A DNA stretch of 64,000 nt. Source: Neorhizobium galegae bv. officinalis (GTDB taxonomy: Bacteria > Pseudomonadota > Alphaproteobacteria > Rhizobiales > Rhizobiaceae). This document shows, piece by piece, positions 46,215 to 56,250 of the stretch. The stretch is from positions 124,001-188,000 of the forward strand of contig CCRI01000008.1 in NCBI GenBank assembly GCA_000985875.1, read 5' to 3'. The notes beneath the pieces are model-generated. The model had not been told where the DNA came from, searched no databases, and was given only the letters and a program-made list of their open reading frames with translations. The position numbers and the translations under genes were made by a program. The stretch's first letter is position 1, and each line of letters opens with the position of its first letter.

Positions 46215-47231
46215 TCAGGAGACGGCGAGAAGACCCTGGAACTCCGAGCGGACCGCCTCCTCGCTCAAGCCGTCGCCGCGGCCGAAAGCTGCTTCCACCG
46301 CCTTCGCGCGCAGCAACGCTTTCCCGCCAAGCGGTATCGCTTCCTTCACGACGGCCTTCATTTCGTCCATCACGCCGTTGCAATGCAAGACAATATCGCA
46401 GCCGCCCCCAACGATTCTTGCCGCACGCTCACCGATCGTGCCCTTCAGGGCGTTCATCGACGTGTCGTCGGACATCAACAGCCCGTCGAAACCGATATGG
46501 CCGCGGATGATCTCGTCGATCACCTTGCGCGAAATGGTCGCCGGCTCGTTCGGATCGATGGCGGTGAAGACGATATGGGCGCTCATCGCCATCAGCTCGT
46601 CCTTCATGGCGACGAAGGGCAGGAAGTCATGCGCTTCCAGATCTGCGCGCGATACGGTGACCACCGGCAGCTCGTGATGGCTGTCGGCCATGCCGCGGCC
46701 ATGACCCGGAATATGCTTCATGACCGGCAGCATGCCGCCCGCCTTGAGGCCGTCGGCAGCGGCCTGCCCCATTTCGGCAACCGTCGTCGGATCGAAGCCA
46801 TAGGCGCGATCGCCAATGACGTTGCTCGCCCCTTCGATCGGCACATCGAGCACCGGCAGGCAATCGACATTGATGCCGAATTTCATCAGGTCGAAGGCAT
46901 GCAGGCGCGACATCAGCCAAGCCGCCCGCAGGCCCTTTTCGCGATCCCGGCGGTAAAGCTCACCGAGCACGGCGGCCGATGGATAACGCTCGATCATCGG
47001 CGGACGGATGCGCTGGACGCGACCGCCCTCCTGGTCGATCAGCACCGGCGCATCCGGCCGGCCGACGGCATCGCGCATGGACGCGACGAGATCGGTGATC
47101 TGCGCCGGCTCGATACAATTGCGGGCAAACAGGATGAAGCCCCAGGGCCGTTCATCCCGGTAAAGCGCCACTTCGTCCGCGGTCAGGGTCGGGCCGCTAG
47201 AGCCCAGGATCATTGCTTTTGATTCGCTCAT
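46215..47231 (-). CDS. nagZ: Beta-N-acetylhexosaminidase NagZ
   Basis: The 338-residue family 3 glycosidase removes N-acetylglucosamine from anhydro-muropeptides in cytoplasmic cell-wall recycling. Marks are WGFILFARNC, IDQEGGRVQRI, the catalytic loop KHIPGHGRGMADSH with the acid/base His, and MSDDTSM with the nucleophile Asp. It stands between the SPOR-protein gene, from which it is separated by a terminator, and scpA. Products of such recycling feed beta-lactamase induction in some species. Confidence 0.95.
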   Translation of the reverse strand: MSESKAMILGSSGPTLTADEVALYRDERPWGFILFARNCIEPAQITDLVASMRDAVGRPDAPVLIDQEGGRVQRIRPPMIERYPSAAVLGELYRRDREKGLRAAWLMSRLHAFDLMKFGINVDCLPVLDVPIEGASNVIGDRAYGFDPTTVAEMGQAAADGLKAGGMLPVMKHIPGHGRGMADSHHELPVVTVSRADLEAHDFLPFVAMKDELMAMSAHIVFTAIDPNEPATISRKVIDEIIRGHIGFDGLLMSDDTSMNALKGTIGERAARIVGGGCDIVLHCNGVMDEMKAVVKEAIPLGGKALLRAKAVEAAFGRGDGLSEEAVRSEFQGLLAVS

Positions 47232-47262
47232 GGTCAGATCTTAGATCATTGGAGGGCCAACG

Positions 47263-47289
47263 AAAAACGGGGCGCCCAGGCGCCCCGTT
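47263..47289 (-). terminator. Terminator after the SPOR-protein gene
   Basis: A strong GC hairpin (AACGGGGCGCC paired with GGCGCCCCGTT) is followed on the minus strand by five T. Confidence 0.85.
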
Positions 47290-47311
47290 CGATTTCTTCG
47301 GATTTCAATCC

Positions 47312-50300
47312 TTACCGGCCGACCAGGCAGGTGCCGCCGGCGGCGCGATAGCGTTCGCAGAGCGCCACGGCGTCGTCCTTGCTGCCGGCCGGAATGCGGA
47401 CGCGGTAGAACGTGCCCTTGCCGGCGATCTCCGCCGATTTGATATCGACGCCGCGGCCGCCGATGACGCTGCCGAACTTGGCGGACAGGCTCTGGTAGGA
47501 TTTCTGGGCTTCGGCCTGGGACGGCAGCGAGGCGATCTGGATTATGTAGCCACCGGAACCCAGCGAAGCGACCTGGTTTTGTGCAGATGCCGGAGCGGCG
47601 GCTGTCTGCTGGCCAGGAGCACGGACATTGCCCTGGTCGGTGACGGCTGCGACCACATTGACCGGCTGTTCGGACGGACGTGCGATCGGAACCGGAGCCT
47701 TCGCCGCAGGTGCGGAGGCCTGAACCGGAGCGACAGGCGCCGGAGCCTGCGCGGCAGCAGGAGCCGCGGCAGCCGGGTTCGGCTGGGCGGGAGCAGCTGC
47801 GACGGGCGGCGTGACCGGATTCGTTCTTACCACGTTGACGTGTTCGGCCGGAGCCGCCGGATTGGCGGGTGCCGAAACCGGAACGATACCGCCTGTGCCG
47901 GCATTCGAGTTGGCCGGCTGGGGTTGAGTACGGACCGGTGTCGCCGGTACGGAAGCCGGGACTTTTTCGGGGAAGGCAGCCGCTGTTTCGACCGGCTTTG
48001 CGCCGGCGGCGGGCAGCTTGGCAGTTTCCGGCGCGGCAAGCGCGGGGGCTGCAATTTCCTGCTCGACCAGCTTGCCGTCGGGGCGGACGATCATCGTCTT
48101 GACCTTGCGCGGCATGACGGTCACGGGCTGCTGCTCAGCAGAGGCATTGTTTTGCGCGGTCCGATCCTGCGGCAGAAGACGTGGATCCTCAGTCTCGCCG
48201 ACATCGGTCGGCTCGATATCGTTCTCGCCTTCGAGCGGCAGCGTGTCGGGCATCAGGGTCTTCTGCACGACGTCGACAGGCTCCTCGTTGGAGGAGATCA
48301 GCGTGCGCTGCTTCGGATCCTTCGGCGAAACGCCGGCGACCCGGTCGTAGACTGCCTTGTCCTGGTTGGGGACGGTCTTGCCACCCGGATTTTCCGGCGC
48401 AATCTTGATCGGTTCGTTGTCTGCGGCAATTATGACCGGTTCGCCGCCCGACACGACACCCGAGACGCTGCTGCCGAAGAACGCGTAGGCTCCGACACCT
48501 CCGAGGATCACAACACCCGCAAGGGCCAGCGGCACAGCCCAGCTGCGGACGGAACGGCGCGCGTTCTCGACGGTCGCGACATAGTCGGCGTCGGAATAAT
48601 GCAGTTCCTCGTGCTCGGCGGCAGGCAGCGGCGTCGTCAGGCTGCGGCGGAAATCCTCTTCCAGAGCCCGCTCGAAGTCGTCGAGATCCGTATAGTTCGG
48701 CGAACGGGCGGCTTCAGCCACAGTCTGCCGGCCTCTCGGCGCGATATCGATTTCCGGCTTGCGTGCCTGCGCGGAGGCCGGCTTGCCGGGGGCGGCCAGA
48801 AGCGTCGCAAGCTCGGCATCGATGTCGAGTTCGTAATCGGGACGATAGGCCGGCGGCTGTTCCGGCTCTTCTGCCGGCAGCGACGGTACGTCGAGTTCGG
48901 CGATCGCCTCCACCTGGTCTTCCGAATCGGCAATCTGGGCCGGATCGAACGGCAGGTCGCCAATCGATTCCGGCTCTTCGACGACCTGCGCCTCCACGGC
49001 CGGTGCCGGTGCCGCCGCAGCGGTGACGGGTGCAGCACGCGCGACCGGCGCCATGGAAGGAGCGGCGGCAGGTACGGGCTCGGCTTTCACAGGGGTTGCC
49101 GCCGGAGACGGCGCCTGAACCGGATGTGCCTTCGCCTCTTCGACGACGATCTCGGCAAGGTCGAGTTCGAGGCCATCGAGCGCCAACTCGAACTCCTCGT
49201 CGGAAAACGGATCCGTCTCGTCCAGAGGATTTGGTTCGGCAACTGGGGATTTGGCAACCGGCGCATCGACAGAGGGAAGTGCCGGCGAGACAGATGCGAC
49301 GGCGTGCGTCGCCGCTTGCTCGGACTTCGCCACAGGCGTCGCAAGCGACTGTCCTCCGTTGGATGTCGGCAACGTATATCGCTGTACGTCGTAGATCAGT
49401 TCGTCAAGCGCGGAAAACCGATCCTTTTGCGGCGCGGCGGCCGGAACGGCAGCGATCGGCGCGGCGGTGACGGGCGCAGACTGAAGTTCCTGGGCCCGCG
49501 GCTCCGGGGCACTTGCGGAAACCTGTTGCCCGGCAGCCGGCGTCGGCTCGATCTTCGGGCTCGGGATATCGTTCCGAAGCGGCGGCTCGAAGGCATATTC
49601 GCTCGGTGCGGGTGCAGCCACCTGAGAAGCGGCTACAGCCGCCTGTGCGGAGGCAGCAGAGACGTCTCGTGCCACGCTGAAATTGCTGAGCGGCATCCGA
49701 AAGCCGGGAATGTAGGCGCCCTTGCCCCTCTCCGTCCTCGGCTCCGGCTCAAACTTGGCTTCAGGTTCCAATTTCGCTTCAGGCTCGAACGCCACCTCGG
49801 GCTCGGGAGCAGTTTCAGCTTCGAATGTCGCCTGAGGTACGAACCGGACTTCCGGCTCAAATCTCGCTTCGGGCTCGAACGTCACTTCGGGCTCGATTGC
49901 CGCAACGGGCTCTGCCGAGATCGAGTTTTCCAGTTCCGCGGCGAGATCGAACTCCTCCGCCGGGTCTTCTACCGACTCGGCGGGCGACATAGAACCTGCA
50001 GCGGGAAAATCGGGCAGATCGAAAACAGGCTCGACGCGCGCAGCTTCGAAAGCCGGCTCGACCACCGGTTCCGCAGCGACGACGTTCCCGTCAACGGCAT
50101 CAACCGCCAAGGGCGGCTCCTCGTCGCCGAAAATGTCGGGGCGCTCGCCGAAAGCGCTATCGGCCTGCGGCACTTCCACCGCGGCAGATTCGGCCGGAAC
50201 GAACTCCAGTTCCTCCGGCTCTACCGGCGGCGCGGCGAAAGACGGAGGGACATCGTCGAGCGCGATATCGTGGACGGGGTCGAGATGCGGGGCGTCATAC

Positions 50301-50509
50301 CGTTCGAACTCCTGAAGAAGCTCGTCCTCAAGATTGAATGCCGGCTCGTGCCGCACAGGCGATGAAGTATCGGCGGAAGATGATCCGGGCCTGGCCGCGA
50401 CGGGAAGATCGTCGTAGCCTACGATGCGGGCGAGCTCAGCCAGCGGATCATCATCTGCAAAGAAGTCCGGTAAATCATTCCGGCTACGCGCAAGGTTGTT
50501 ATCGGCCAT
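47312..50509 (-). CDS. Large SPOR-domain cell-division protein
   Basis: This 1065-residue bitopic membrane protein has a long, acidic, Pro/Ala/Glu-rich cytoplasmic region (~1-650), one membrane helix (SWAVPLALAGVVILGGVGAY, around 655), an extended periplasmic linker and a C-terminal SPOR domain (~985-1065, GGYIIQIASLPSQAEAQKSY). SPOR domains bind stripped glycan at division septa. The N-terminal region contains eight hexapeptide repeats of FEPEAR type (49736-49879). The start at 50509 (MADNNLARSRNDLPDFF) is preferred over a GTG four codons earlier. It follows argS by 66 bases, the usual rhizobial order. Confidence 0.88.
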   Translation of the reverse strand: MADNNLARSRNDLPDFFADDDPLAELARIVGYDDLPVAARPGSSSADTSSPVRHEPAFNLEDELLQEFERYDAPHLDPVHDIALDDVPPSFAAPPVEPEELEFVPAESAAVEVPQADSAFGERPDIFGDEEPPLAVDAVDGNVVAAEPVVEPAFEAARVEPVFDLPDFPAAGSMSPAESVEDPAEEFDLAAELENSISAEPVAAIEPEVTFEPEARFEPEVRFVPQATFEAETAPEPEVAFEPEAKLEPEAKFEPEPRTERGKGAYIPGFRMPLSNFSVARDVSAASAQAAVAASQVAAPAPSEYAFEPPLRNDIPSPKIEPTPAAGQQVSASAPEPRAQELQSAPVTAAPIAAVPAAAPQKDRFSALDELIYDVQRYTLPTSNGGQSLATPVAKSEQAATHAVASVSPALPSVDAPVAKSPVAEPNPLDETDPFSDEEFELALDGLELDLAEIVVEEAKAHPVQAPSPAATPVKAEPVPAAAPSMAPVARAAPVTAAAAPAPAVEAQVVEEPESIGDLPFDPAQIADSEDQVEAIAELDVPSLPAEEPEQPPAYRPDYELDIDAELATLLAAPGKPASAQARKPEIDIAPRGRQTVAEAARSPNYTDLDDFERALEEDFRRSLTTPLPAAEHEELHYSDADYVATVENARRSVRSWAVPLALAGVVILGGVGAYAFFGSSVSGVVSGGEPVIIAADNEPIKIAPENPGGKTVPNQDKAVYDRVAGVSPKDPKQRTLISSNEEPVDVVQKTLMPDTLPLEGENDIEPTDVGETEDPRLLPQDRTAQNNASAEQQPVTVMPRKVKTMIVRPDGKLVEQEIAAPALAAPETAKLPAAGAKPVETAAAFPEKVPASVPATPVRTQPQPANSNAGTGGIVPVSAPANPAAPAEHVNVVRTNPVTPPVAAAPAQPNPAAAAPAAAQAPAPVAPVQASAPAAKAPVPIARPSEQPVNVVAAVTDQGNVRAPGQQTAAAPASAQNQVASLGSGGYIIQIASLPSQAEAQKSYQSLSAKFGSVIGGRGVDIKSAEIAGKGTFYRVRIPAGSKDDAVALCERYRAAGGTCLVGR
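49736..49879 (-). repeat. Eight hexapeptide repeats inside the SPOR-protein gene
   Basis: An 18-base period is repeated eight times, encoding FEPEAR, FEPEVR, FVPQAT, FEAETA, PEPEVA, FEPEAK, LEPEAK and FEPEPR. The DNA copies have drifted at the third codon position, so the repeat is not recent. Confidence 0.8.
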
Positions 50510-50575
50510 TACCTCGTCCACTCACCTACATTACAACGCATATGCCAGTGCAATGTGGGGAAATGGTGGCGATAT

Positions 50576-52333
50576 CTACCGCATTTCTTCCGGTGCCGCA
50601 GTGCCCGTGATCCCAAGTCCTGACTTCAAAACAGAGGCGACAGCATGCACCAGCCCAAGCCTGGCAATACTCAATTCTCGGTTTTTATCGTTAACAAAGC
50701 GTAATTCCGGTTGTTCTTTACCTTTATTCCAATGCGCATGGAAGAAACTTGCCAGATCATAGAGGTAAAAAGCAAGCCGATGAGGCTCCTGCGCCTGGGC
50801 CGCAGCCTCAATGATCCTGGGGTATTCCGCAAGTTTGGCGACCAGCTGCATCTCGTTCGGATCGTTGATCAGGCTGCTCGAACCTTTGAGGTCGAGCGAA
50901 TCGAAATCGAGACCCGGAAACGCTTCCTTTGCTTGCCGGAACACCGACGAGCAGCGCGCATGGGCATACTGCACGTAGAAAACCGGATTGTCCTTCGACT
51001 GTTCGGTCACCTTGGCGAAGTCGAAATCGAGCGGCTCCGAGCTCTTCCTGTAGAGCATCATGAAGCGCACCGCGTCGCGGCCGACCTCGTCGACCACTTC
51101 GCGAAGCGTCACGAAGTTGCCGGAACGCTTCGACATCTTCACCGGCTCGCCATTGCGGTACAGCTTGACGAGCTGGCAGAGGAGCACGGTGAGCTTTGCC
51201 TGGCCGCCGGAGACGGCGCGCGCGACGGCTTCCAGACGCTTGACGTAGCCGCCGTGGTCGGCGCCGAGCACATAGATCATCTCGTCGTAGCCACGATCGA
51301 ACTTGTCCTTGAAGTAGGCAACGTCCGCCGCAAAATAAGTATAGCTGCCGTCCGACTTGATCAGCGGCCGGTCCATGTCATCGCCCACTTCGGTGGAACG
51401 GAACAGCGTCTGCTCGCGGTCCTCCCAGTCTTCCGGCAACTGGCCCTTCGGCGGCGGCAGCGTGCCCTTGTAGACGTGTCCCTTGAAGGTGAGGTCATTG
51501 ATCGCCTGGCGTATGCGTTGCGCGCCATTGGCATGCAATGTCCGCTCCGAATAGAAGACGTCGTGATGGACGTTGAGCGCATCGAGGTCGTCGCGGATGA
51601 GCGCCATCATCGCGTCGATCGCCTTGTCCTTGACGATCGGCAGCCAGGCGTCTTCCGGCATGTTGTGCAGGCGCGGACCGTATTCCTCCGCCAAGGCCTT
51701 TCCGACCGGCACGAGATAGTCGCCCGGATAAAGACCCGAGGGGATTTCGCCGATGGTCTCTCCGAGAGCCTCGCGGTAACGCAGGAAGACCGAGCGGGCC
51801 AGAACATCGATCTGGCTGCCGGCATCGTTGATGTAGTATTCCTTGGCCACGTCGTAGCCGGCGAACTCCATCAGGTTCGCCAGCGCATCCCCCACCACCG
51901 CGCCGCGGCAATGGCCGACATGCATCGGACCGGTCGGGTTTGCCGAGACATATTCGACATTCGCCTTCTTCTGTGCACCAACCTTGGAGCGGCCGTAATC
52001 CGTGCCCTCGGCAATGATCGAGGCGAGCAGGCGCTGCCAGTATGGCGCACCAAGCCGGATGTTGATGAACCCGGGGCCGGCCACCGAAACCTCGCTGACA
52101 TCGGTATCCGAACGCAGCGCTTCGGCGATGATATCGGCAAGCGCACGCGGATTGGTGCCGAGCGGTTTTGCCAGAACCATGGCGGCATTGGTTGCCACAT
52201 CACCGTGGCTCTGGTCCCGCGGCGGTTCGACTGCGATACGGCCGAAATCAATCTCGCTTCGCTTTTCCTTGATGATATCAAGGCCTTCCAAAGCGTTCTT
52301 AATTCTTGTTTCGAAGTCCGCAAAAAGATTCAT
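50576..52333 (-). CDS. argS: Arginyl-tRNA synthetase
   Basis: The 585-residue class I synthetase has the N-terminal additional domain (residues 1-110), the HIGH-like box [17 protein letters not shown], the KMSK-like [15 protein letters not shown] and the DALR anticodon domain at the C terminus ([18 protein letters not shown]). The ATG at 52333 ([20 protein letters not shown]) is chosen over a TTG two codons earlier. It lies 62 bases downstream of dgt and 66 upstream of the SPOR gene. Confidence 0.96.
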   Translation of the reverse strand: MNLFADFETRIKNALEGLDIIKEKRSEIDFGRIAVEPPRDQSHGDVATNAAMVLAKPLGTNPRALADIIAEALRSDTDVSEVSVAGPGFINIRLGAPYWQRLLASIIAEGTDYGRSKVGAQKKANVEYVSANPTGPMHVGHCRGAVVGDALANLMEFAGYDVAKEYYINDAGSQIDVLARSVFLRYREALGETIGEIPSGLYPGDYLVPVGKALAEEYGPRLHNMPEDAWLPIVKDKAIDAMMALIRDDLDALNVHHDVFYSERTLHANGAQRIRQAINDLTFKGHVYKGTLPPPKGQLPEDWEDREQTLFRSTEVGDDMDRPLIKSDGSYTYFAADVAYFKDKFDRGYDEMIYVLGADHGGYVKRLEAVARAVSGGQAKLTVLLCQLVKLYRNGEPVKMSKRSGNFVTLREVVDEVGRDAVRFMMLYRKSSEPLDFDFAKVTEQSKDNPVFYVQYAHARCSSVFRQAKEAFPGLDFDSLDLKGSSSLINDPNEMQLVAKLAEYPRIIEAAAQAQEPHRLAFYLYDLASFFHAHWNKGKEQPELRFVNDKNRELSIARLGLVHAVASVLKSGLGITGTAAPEEMR

Positions 52334-52395
52334 GTTCAATCATCCCCGAAACGCGCCCGAGGACCCTTGCTGGCCAGTGTCATTGGTGGCGGTGC

Positions 52396-53613
52396 CTAGC
52401 GCAAATCCGGAGTCTGGTCAAACAGCTCCCCATGCGCCTTGATCGCGAACGTGTCCGTCATTCCGGCCAGATAATCGCCGACATGTCGTGCTCTCGCGGT
52501 TTCACCGAGACCGGAGATGTGGTTGACCCAATAGTGGCTGCGCATCAGCGACGGATCATTCATATAGGCGCTGAAGAGATCCGAAACGATCTGTGAAGCG
52601 CCGGCACGGATGCGCATGATGTCAGGATGGCGGTAGATGCGCGAGAACAGAAGCTTCTTGATGCAGCGATCGGTCTCGGCCATCTCGTCCGAGAAAGTGG
52701 CAATGACGTGCCCTGCGGCACGGACGTCCTCGGCGCTCTGCGGATCCACCTTATTGAGATTGTGCTGCGCCACGTCGATGACGTCCTCGACCATATGGGT
52801 GATCTGCCGGCGCATGATCTCATGGGCGAAACGGCTCGGTTCGAGATGCGGATAACGCGCCCTCACCTCTGTCATCAGCCTGGCGAGGAACGGGACCTCA
52901 TCCAGCATCTCGAAGGTCAGCAGACCGGAGCGCAGCCCGTCGTCGATGTCATGGGTGTTGTAGGCGATGTCGTCGGCAATCGCGGCGACCTGCGCCTCCA
53001 GGCTGGCGTAGCTGGCAAGCTCCAGGTCATGCAGCTCGCAATAGTCGCGGATCGGCTGCGGCACGGGGCCACGAGTCCCCTCGCCGGTCACGGTCAAAAG
53101 TGGACCATTGTGCTTGACGAGGCCTTCCAGGCTTTCCCAGGTGAGGTTCAGCCCATCGAAATCCGCATATCGGCGTTCGAGCTTGGTGACGATGCGGAGA
53201 GACTGGGCGTTGTGGTCGAAACCGCCATAGGGCTTCAGCATCTCATCCAGCGCGTCCTCGCCGGTATGGCCGAACGGCGTGTGGCCGAAGTCGTGGACCA
53301 GCGCCACGCCTTCGGCGAGATCCTCGTCGAGCTTCAGGGCGCGGGCAAGCGCGCGGGCGATCTGAGCCACTTCGATCGTATGGGTCAGCCGGGTGCGGTA
53401 ATGGTCGCCGTCGGGGCTGATGAACACCTGCGTCTTGTGCTTCAGCCGCCTGAAGGCGGTCGTGTGGACGATGCGGTCGCGGTCGCGCTGGAATTCCGAG
53501 CGCGTCAGGCTGCCGTCCTCGGGAAACAGCCGGCCTCGGGATGCCCAGGGATTGGCGGCATAGACCGCACGTTCGCCACTGCCGAAACCCAGCGCCCTGG
53601 TATCGATCGTCAT
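52396..53613 (-). CDS. dgt: dGTP triphosphohydrolase-like protein (HD domain)
   Basis: The 405-residue HD-domain enzyme splits dNTPs into deoxynucleosides and triphosphate. It has the metal motifs [16 protein letters not shown] (first His), [17 protein letters not shown] (HD and GHT.FGH) and [16 protein letters not shown] (last Asp). It belongs to the long Dgt type found next to argS in rhizobia. It is divergent from erpA, with 133 bases between the starts containing both promoters. Confidence 0.94.
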   Translation of the reverse strand: MTIDTRALGFGSGERAVYAANPWASRGRLFPEDGSLTRSEFQRDRDRIVHTTAFRRLKHKTQVFISPDGDHYRTRLTHTIEVAQIARALARALKLDEDLAEGVALVHDFGHTPFGHTGEDALDEMLKPYGGFDHNAQSLRIVTKLERRYADFDGLNLTWESLEGLVKHNGPLLTVTGEGTRGPVPQPIRDYCELHDLELASYASLEAQVAAIADDIAYNTHDIDDGLRSGLLTFEMLDEVPFLARLMTEVRARYPHLEPSRFAHEIMRRQITHMVEDVIDVAQHNLNKVDPQSAEDVRAAGHVIATFSDEMAETDRCIKKLLFSRIYRHPDIMRIRAGASQIVSDLFSAYMNDPSLMRSHYWVNHISGLGETARARHVGDYLAGMTDTFAIKAHGELFDQTPDLR

Positions 53614-53650
53614 CCCGTCACCTGTTTGTTCATCCGCAGCCTGCCGCCCA

Positions 53651-53679
53651 TTGACGTGCCGTTCACGTCTTCATACCTA
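53651..53679 (+). promoter_or_regulatory. Likely erpA promoter
   Basis: TTGACG (53651-53656) is 17 bases from TACCTA (53674-53679). A hairpin CCGGG/CCCGG lies in the leader just before the AGGAGG ribosome site. Confidence 0.45.
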
Positions 53680-53746
53680 TAGTGAAGCTGCGCGCAATGC
53701 CGGTGACAGGAATCTCTCCGGGCCTTGAACCCGGCAGGAGGCGGAT

Positions 53747-54079
53747 ATGATGGAAATCAATGTAACTCTTTCGAATGCGGCGGCCAAGCGCATCGCCGAA
53801 ATCGTCGGCAATGAAGCCGGCAAGCAGGCGCTGCGCGTCTCGGTCGAAGGCGGCGGCTGTTCGGGCTTCTCCTACAAGTTCGATCTCGCCGAAGCGCCTG
53901 AGGACGACGACGTGGTGATCGCCAAGGGCGATGCCAAGGTGCTGATCGACAGCCTCTCGCTCGTCTACATGGCGGGTTCGGAGATCGACTTCGTCGACAA
54001 TCTGCTCGGCCAGTCTTTCCAGATCAAGAACCCGAACGCAGTGGCAAGCTGCGGCTGCGGCACCAGCTTCTCGATCTGA
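53747..54079 (+). CDS. erpA: Iron-sulfur cluster insertion protein (HesB/IscA/ErpA family)
   Basis: The 110-residue A-type carrier delivers iron-sulfur clusters to target proteins. The three ligands are the Cys in GGGCSGFSYKF and the two in SCGCGTSFSI at the C terminus. The AGGAGGCGGAT ribosome site allows either of the two adjacent ATG codons. ErpA fits better than IscA since no isc genes are near, but the exact subgroup is not certain. xthA follows after 82 bases. Confidence 0.9.
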   Translation: MMEINVTLSNAAAKRIAEIVGNEAGKQALRVSVEGGGCSGFSYKFDLAEAPEDDDVVIAKGDAKVLIDSLSLVYMAGSEIDFVDNLLGQSFQIKNPNAVASCGCGTSFSI

Positions 54080-54113
54080 TAACCCTTCTTCCCACGCAGT
54101 TCGCCCTTCCCAA

Positions 54114-54142
54114 CGCTTCCTCTTTCGCTAAAAGAGGAAGCG
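54114..54142 (+). promoter_or_regulatory. Perfect 12-bp stem-loop before xthA
   Basis: CGCTTCCTCTTT (54114-54125) pairs fully with AAAGAGGAAGCG (54131-54142) around the loop CGCTA. There is no T-run after it. It ends 20 bases before the xthA start and may act as an mRNA end or leader structure. Confidence 0.55.
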
Positions 54143-54161
54143 AACATGGAGGCAAGGGCCG

Positions 54162-54950
54162 ATGAAGATCGCCACCTGGAACATCAACGGCGTTAAGGCG
54201 CGTATCGACAACCTGCGCCAGTGGCTGACCGATTCTTCCCCGGACATCGTCTGCCTGCAGGAAATCAAATCCGTCGACGAAACCTTCCCGCGGCTCGAGA
54301 TCGAGGCGCTCGGCTATCACGTCGAAACCCACGGCCAGAAGGGGTTCAACGGCGTCGCATTGCTGTCCAAAAGCAAGCCGGACGAAGTGATGCGCGGCCT
54401 GCCGGGCGATGATGGCGACGAACAGTCCCGTTACATCGAAGGCGTCTTTTCCGTTCCGGGCGGCGCGATCCGCGTTGCCTCCATTTACCTGCCGAACGGC
54501 AACCCGGCCGACGATCCGGTCAAATACCCCTATAAGCTGGCCTGGATGGAACGGCTGCGCCTGCATTCGCAGAACTGCCTTCTCCTTGAAGAGCCGCTTA
54601 TCCTTGCCGGCGACTACAACGTCATTCCCGAGCCGCATGACTGCTTCGATCCGGCGGTGTGGGCAACGGATGCGCTGTTCCTGCCGCAGACCCGCGCAGC
54701 TTTCCGGCGCCTGGAAAATCTCGGCCTTGTCGACGCGGTACGCGCCACGACCGACGCGACCAAGCTCTATTCGTTCTGGGATTACCAGGCCGGCGCCTGG
54801 CAGAAAAACAACGGCATCCGCATCGATCATCTTCTGCTGTCGGCGGAAGCCGCCGACAGGCTGAAATCCACGGCGATCGAGAAACATGTGCGGGCATGGG
54901 AAAAGCCGTCGGACCACGTGCCCGTCATCGGCATGTTCGATTTCGGCTGA
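54162..54950 (+). CDS. xthA: Exodeoxyribonuclease III
   Basis: This 262-residue AP endonuclease and 3'-5' exonuclease works in base-excision repair. The family sites are in order: MKIATWNINGVKARIDNL, CLQEIKS with the metal Glu, GDYNVIPEPHDCFD, the Asp/Asn site, RIDHLLLS and the catalytic SDHVPVIG at the C terminus. GGAGG lies 11 bases before the ATG. It converges on exoR with 27 bases between stops. Confidence 0.96.
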   Translation: MKIATWNINGVKARIDNLRQWLTDSSPDIVCLQEIKSVDETFPRLEIEALGYHVETHGQKGFNGVALLSKSKPDEVMRGLPGDDGDEQSRYIEGVFSVPGGAIRVASIYLPNGNPADDPVKYPYKLAWMERLRLHSQNCLLLEEPLILAGDYNVIPEPHDCFDPAVWATDALFLPQTRAAFRRLENLGLVDAVRATTDATKLYSFWDYQAGAWQKNNGIRIDHLLLSAEAADRLKSTAIEKHVRAWEKPSDHVPVIGMFDFG

Positions 54951-54977
54951 TTGCCCGACAGATCGGCGAGGCGTCGG

Positions 54978-55772
54978 TTATTCGACGCCTCGGGCGAACT
55001 CCTGCGACAGGGCGACCGCACCGCGGCGATCCTCCTCGCCGACGACGGAGAATGCCTGTTCCTGCAATTGCTGCATCCAGATGCATTCCTTGGCGGTGCA
55101 CTTGTCCAGCGCTGCCGTCATGAAAGCGAGCCCCCGCACCGTCTGACCTTCCTGGAAGAGGACGTTGCCGAAAACCGACATGGCGCCCGCATGGCCGCTC
55201 TTGCGGGCCTGGTTGAGCCATTTCTTCGCCTGCTGGATATTGGCGGTACCGCCCTCGCCGGCCAGAATCATCCGGGCGAGCTGGAACTGGGCTTCCGCCA
55301 CGCCGAACGTGGATGCCGCCTGGAAATAGAGCTGGCGGGCCTGCGAAAGATCGGGCTTGACCGGGCTGCCCGGAATGCCGCGGCGATAATAGTTGGCCAG
55401 CGACAGAAGCGCGTTGATGAAGAAGCCGGTATCCTCCGAACCGGGTTCTACGCCTTGTGCCGCGATCTCGTTATAGATCTTGAAGGCCTCGAAATCGTCC
55501 TTCGCGACGCCGTCGCCATAGGCGTACATATTGGCGAGCGCCCAGCGCGAACCGGTATGGCCTTTCTCGGCGGCGTAACGATAGGCTTCGACCGCGTCTT
55601 CCTTCTGGCCGTTCTTGTAGGCCTTGAAGCCGAACTTGAAGAGATCGAAAGGCCCCGACTCCTTCGTCACGCCGGATTTGATATCGAAGGCCGCCGCCGA
55701 TCCCGCCAAAATCGAGGCGAGCGACGCTCCAAGAAGCAATACTCTCATGGATCCGATGTCAAACTTCGGCAT
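54978..55772 (-). CDS. exoR: Exopolysaccharide regulator ExoR (periplasmic Sel1 protein)
   Basis: The 264-residue protein carries Sel1-like repeats and closely matches rhizobial ExoR: FDIKSGVTKESGPFDLFKFG, then AVEAYRYAAEKGHTGSRWA and ARQLYFQAASTFGVAEAQFQ. ExoR is exported, binds the sensor kinase ExoS in the periplasm and restrains ExoS-ChvI signalling over succinoglycan, motility and acid response. The signal peptide is LLLGASLASILAGSAAA. The ATG at 55772 is preferred, though MRVLLL at 55748 would also keep the signal. Its proteolysis releases the kinase in Sinorhizobium and Agrobacterium. Confidence 0.93.
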   Translation of the reverse strand: MPKFDIGSMRVLLLGASLASILAGSAAAFDIKSGVTKESGPFDLFKFGFKAYKNGQKEDAVEAYRYAAEKGHTGSRWALANMYAYGDGVAKDDFEAFKIYNEIAAQGVEPGSEDTGFFINALLSLANYYRRGIPGSPVKPDLSQARQLYFQAASTFGVAEAQFQLARMILAGEGGTANIQQAKKWLNQARKSGHAGAMSVFGNVLFQEGQTVRGLAFMTAALDKCTAKECIWMQQLQEQAFSVVGEEDRRGAVALSQEFARGVE

Positions 55773-56250
55773 TTCAGTTTCTTTCACTCCGCGCGCGACT
55801 TCCCGCCGCAGCCCGAGCATAGCCCGCTGCCGGAAAAAGGTTCGTCCGGGGATATCCCGTGCCTGCTCCTCCCGAGAGACGAATGAAACTATAGCCGCCG
55901 TTTCCGGCAACACTAGGACCCGTAACCGCAGCAATTGCGGCAGGACAGGACGGTGTCAGAATCCGTCCGCCTGAGCGCAAAAAGCCCGGCTTTTCATAAA
56001 GAAACCCGCCCATGATACTCCAATTACGCGCCCCGCCCCCGCGTTCCGCGCCTGTTCTTCCTCTATCGCTGCTCCCCGTTTGTGGCGGGAAGTGGACAGA
56101 AACGCGCCTCTCAAGGCACCTGACAATAGTCTCGAAAAAGTGTTGCTAAATCGTCACAAGAGAAACGACGAGACTGTTCCTCATCTGAATTAAAATTCGC
56201 CACAAAAAAGCCCGGTCGCGACCGGGCTTTCGGGTTTCAATCAAGTGAAG
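55773..56250. other. 478-base gap between exoR and the FadL-family gene
   Basis: The gap holds the upstream region of exoR and the terminator of the FadL-family gene (56204-56229). I see no convincing coding frame or repeat in the remaining ~400 bases, which are rich in C-runs at 56020-56080. Confidence 0.5.
56204..56229 (-). terminator. Terminator of the FadL-family gene
   Basis: The stem GCCCGGTCGCGACCGGGC is self-complementary over 9 bp and is followed on the minus strand by six T, 22 bases after the stop codon. Confidence 0.87.

Noticed and set aside
49736..49879. Regular short repeats considered as a CRISPR array
   Set aside because: The unit is 18 bases without spacers, in frame, and encodes a hexapeptide repeat.
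47213..50365. 1050-codon frame opposite the SPOR-protein gene
   Set aside because: It is an antisense shadow, rich in Arg/Gly, produced by GC-rich third positions. The SPOR protein has clear domains.
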